Below, piece after piece: positions 5,393 to 6,898 of a stretch of 6,898 nucleotides of DNA. The translations under genes were made by a program, and so were the position numbers. The notes beneath the pieces were generated by a model. It saw nothing but the letters and a program-made list of their open reading frames with translations, had not been told where the DNA came from and did no database searches. The first letter of the stretch is position 1, and every line of letters starts with the position of its first letter. Source of the stretch: an uncultured Collinsella sp. (lineage in GTDB: Bacteria > Actinomycetota > Coriobacteriia > Coriobacteriales > Coriobacteriaceae); NCBI GenBank assembly GCA_900757235.1, contig CAAENB010000093.1:1-6898 (forward strand). Direction: 5' to 3'.

Positions 5393-6553
5393 ATGGAGAT
5401 CACCAAGGATATCCGCTACGTTGGCGTCGACGATCACGACATTGACCTGTTCGAGGGCCAGTACGACGTGTCCGAGAACGGTATGGCATACAACAGCTAC
5501 GTTATCTTGGGCGAAAAGATCGCTGTCGCCGATTCGGTCGACGCTGGCTTTGTTGACGAGTGGCTCGGCAACATCGAGGCCGTGCTCGATGGCCGTACGC
5601 CCGACTACCTGGTCGTCCATCACATGGAGCCCGATCACTCCGCCGGCATTGCCGCCTTTATGGAGCGCTATCCCCAGGCCCAGATCGTGGCAAGCATGGG
5701 TGCCTTCCGCATGATGGTCAACTTCTTTGGCACCGATTATCCGGAGCGCAAGATGGTCGTCAAAGAAGGCGACGTGCTCGACCTGGGCGGCCACAGCCTG
5801 ACCTTTGTTGGCGCCCCCAACGTTCACTGGCCCGAGGTGCTCTTCTCCTACGAGTCTACCGACAAGGTGCTCTTTAGTGCCGACGGCTTTGGCAAGTTTG
5901 GCGCTAACGACATCGAGGATCCCGAGGGTTGGGCTTGCGAAGCTCGCCGCTACTACTTTGGCATCGTCGGTAAGTTCGGCAAATTCGTGCAGGCCGTGCT
6001 TAAGAAGGCCGCCGATCTGGACATCCAGATCATCTGCCCGCTTCATGGCCCCGTGCTGACCGAGAACCTGGGCTACTACCTCGACACCTACAACACCTGG
6101 TCGAGCTATCAGCCCGAGGACGAGGGCATCACCATTGCCTACGCGAGCGTCTACGGTCACCTGGAGGCTGCCGTCGAGGAGCTTGCATCTGCGCTTGAGG
6201 CTCGCGGCCAGAAGGTTTCCGTCTTTGACCTGGCTCGCGACGACATGGCCGAGGCTGTTGAGGATGCGTTCCGCTATGACCGTCTGGTGCTCGCCTCCAT
6301 CACCTATCAGGGCGAGATTTTCCCGTGCATGAGCACCTTCATCCACACGCTCGCCGAGCATGCCTACCAGAACCGCACCGTGGCGCTTGTCGAGGCCGGT
6401 TCCTGGGCACCTGCCGCCGCTAAGGTTATGACCAAGGAGCTCGAGGGTATGAAAGACATCACGCTGACGCAGAATAAGGTGACCGTCCTGGGTTCGCTCA
6501 ACGACGCCTCGCGCGCTCAGATCGAGGTTCTCGCCGACGAGCTGTCCAAGTAG
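5393..6553 (+). CDS. Class A flavodiiron protein (FprA-type A flavoprotein)
   Basis: Cytoplasmic enzyme that reduces O2 to water (or NO to N2O in some members), protecting anaerobes. Its 386 residues match the two-domain class A form, with no fused rubredoxin. The N-terminal metallo-beta-lactamase-like domain carries all diiron ligands. HMEPDH supplies H77, E79, D81 and H82; NVHWPE supplies H145; LFSADGFGKFG supplies D164; and CPLHGP supplies H218. The H82-H145 and H145-D164 spacings equal those I recall for Desulfovibrio gigas ROO. A flavodoxin-like FMN domain begins near residue 247 (ITIAYASVYGHLEAA), with later loops TYQGEIFPCM and EAGSWAPAAAK resembling clostridial FprA proteins. One oddity is that the FMN phosphate loop reads YGHLE where a Thr (YGNTE) is common. 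It appears monocistronic, with its own promoter and terminator. An electron donor such as rubredoxin is not encoded nearby, and whether O2 or NO is the main substrate cannot be decided here. Confidence 0.92.
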   Translation: MEITKDIRYVGVDDHDIDLFEGQYDVSENGMAYNSYVILGEKIAVADSVDAGFVDEWLGNIEAVLDGRTPDYLVVHHMEPDHSAGIAAFMERYPQAQIVASMGAFRMMVNFFGTDYPERKMVVKEGDVLDLGGHSLTFVGAPNVHWPEVLFSYESTDKVLFSADGFGKFGANDIEDPEGWACEARRYYFGIVGKFGKFVQAVLKKAADLDIQIICPLHGPVLTENLGYYLDTYNTWSSYQPEDEGITIAYASVYGHLEAAVEELASALEARGQKVSVFDLARDDMAEAVEDAFRYDRLVLASITYQGEIFPCMSTFIHTLAEHAYQNRTVALVEAGSWAPAAAKVMTKELEGMKDITLTQNKVTVLGSLNDASRAQIEVLADELSK

Positions 6554-6576
6554 CGACACGTTCACTTCTGATGCTC

Positions 6577-6614
6577 AACCACCACAAAGGAGACCTTTGT
6601 GGTGGTTTTTGTTT
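6577..6614 (+). terminator. Intrinsic terminator of the flavodiiron protein gene
   Basis: AACCACCACAAAGG (6577-6590) pairs perfectly over 14 bp with CCTTTGTGGTGGTT (6594-6607) around an AGA loop, followed by TTTGTTT. The T-tract follows only in the + direction. It reaches into the stop codon (6613-6615) of the convergent DeoR-family gene, which must therefore be transcribed through the stem from the other side. Confidence 0.9.
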
Positions 6615-6897
6615 AAGCGCCGGCGATGACGAGATTTGGGCGGGTGTCGTCGGCGATCTCGGCGATTGAGATGGCGACGGCGTGATCGGGGTCACGGTCC
6701 ATTACGATGGCGTTGACGTCGGTCAGCTCGGCAAAGCGGTACATGCCACGTCCGTTGACCTTACTGGCGTCCATGAGGGCGACACTTTGACGAGCGGCAC
6801 CGACCATAGCCGCTTTGGTCTCGGCCATCTGCGGAAAGTCGGTCGTAAAGCCGCAGCCGGGAACAAAAGCGCCAGGGCACATGACGGCAAGATCGGC
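6613..6897 (-). CDS. DeoR-family transcriptional regulator, C-terminal part (cut by window edge)
   Basis: Only the last 94 residues are present; the gene continues beyond the right edge, where its helix-turn-helix should lie. The fragment resembles the DeoR/GlpR C-terminal effector domain: ADLAVMCPGAFVPGCGFTT corresponds to the family's aDxAxxGxxG...GxTT stretch. ETKAAMVGAARQSVALMDASK contains the DxSK signature at the sugar-phosphate site, followed by FAELTDVNAIVMD in place of the usual LsDIDxxITD. Such proteins usually repress sugar or nucleoside catabolic operons and respond to a phosphorylated sugar. The target cannot be told from this part. The Met codon at 6882 is internal, not a start. 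It converges on the flavodiiron gene, so the two are unlikely to be co-regulated. Confidence 0.8.
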   Translation of the reverse strand, partial: ADLAVMCPGAFVPGCGFTTDFPQMAETKAAMVGAARQSVALMDASKVNGRGMYRFAELTDVNAIVMDRDPDHAVAISIAEIADDTRPNLVIAGA

Positions 6898-6898
6898 G

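Noticed and set aside
5372..6565. 397-codon open frame antisense to the flavodiiron gene
   Set aside because: No ribosome-binding site and no recognisable motif. It lies opposite a gene with complete family motifs, and long antisense frames are expected from G/C bias at codon position 3.

Overview
The window is a G+C-rich stretch of bacterial chromosome with third-codon-position G/C bias and only short intergenic gaps. Gene content and protein style suggest a high-G+C gut anaerobe of the Coriobacteriia (Collinsella-like). The assignment rests on overall impression (a clostridial-type flavodiiron protein, a class II GalT and a LacC-like kinase in G+C-rich DNA), not on a marker gene.

Layout, left to right. 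(1) The 3' part of a PfkB-family kinase that closely resembles LacC, tagatose-6-phosphate kinase (+ strand, cut by the left edge). (2) A 221-bp convergent gap holding three strong hairpins, including a canonical terminator for the genes arriving from the right. (3) A two-gene galactose operon on the - strand, galK then galT, with overlapping ends. (4) A 338-bp divergent regulatory region with three near-identical 14-bp operator-like sites, a separate dyad and candidate overlapping promoters. (5) A LacI-family repressor gene on the + strand. (6) A 129-bp gap with an extended -10 promoter and an inverted repeat across the expected start site. (7) A class A flavodiiron protein gene (+). (8) A strong bidirectional-gap hairpin terminator and, convergent to it, the 3' end of a DeoR-family regulator gene (- strand, cut by the right edge).

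Functionally, galK and galT make the first two Leloir enzymes, turning galactose into galactose-1-phosphate and then UDP-galactose plus glucose-1-phosphate. The epimerase galE is not in the window. The divergently transcribed LacI-family protein is the obvious candidate local regulator, and the three copies of TGAGTACGTTAACA between it and galK are its likely operators. The LacC-like kinase belongs to the other bacterial galactose route (tagatose-6-phosphate), so two galactose routes may meet here. The flavodiiron protein, an oxygen- or NO-reducing enzyme of anaerobes, appears to be an independent transcription unit unrelated to sugar use.

No mobile element, CRISPR array, tRNA or rRNA was seen. 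I found no wholly new system. The most distinctive signals are the operator cluster with its nested dyad, the Glu-to-Asn change in the galactokinase sugar motif, and the inverted repeat on the flavodiiron promoter.
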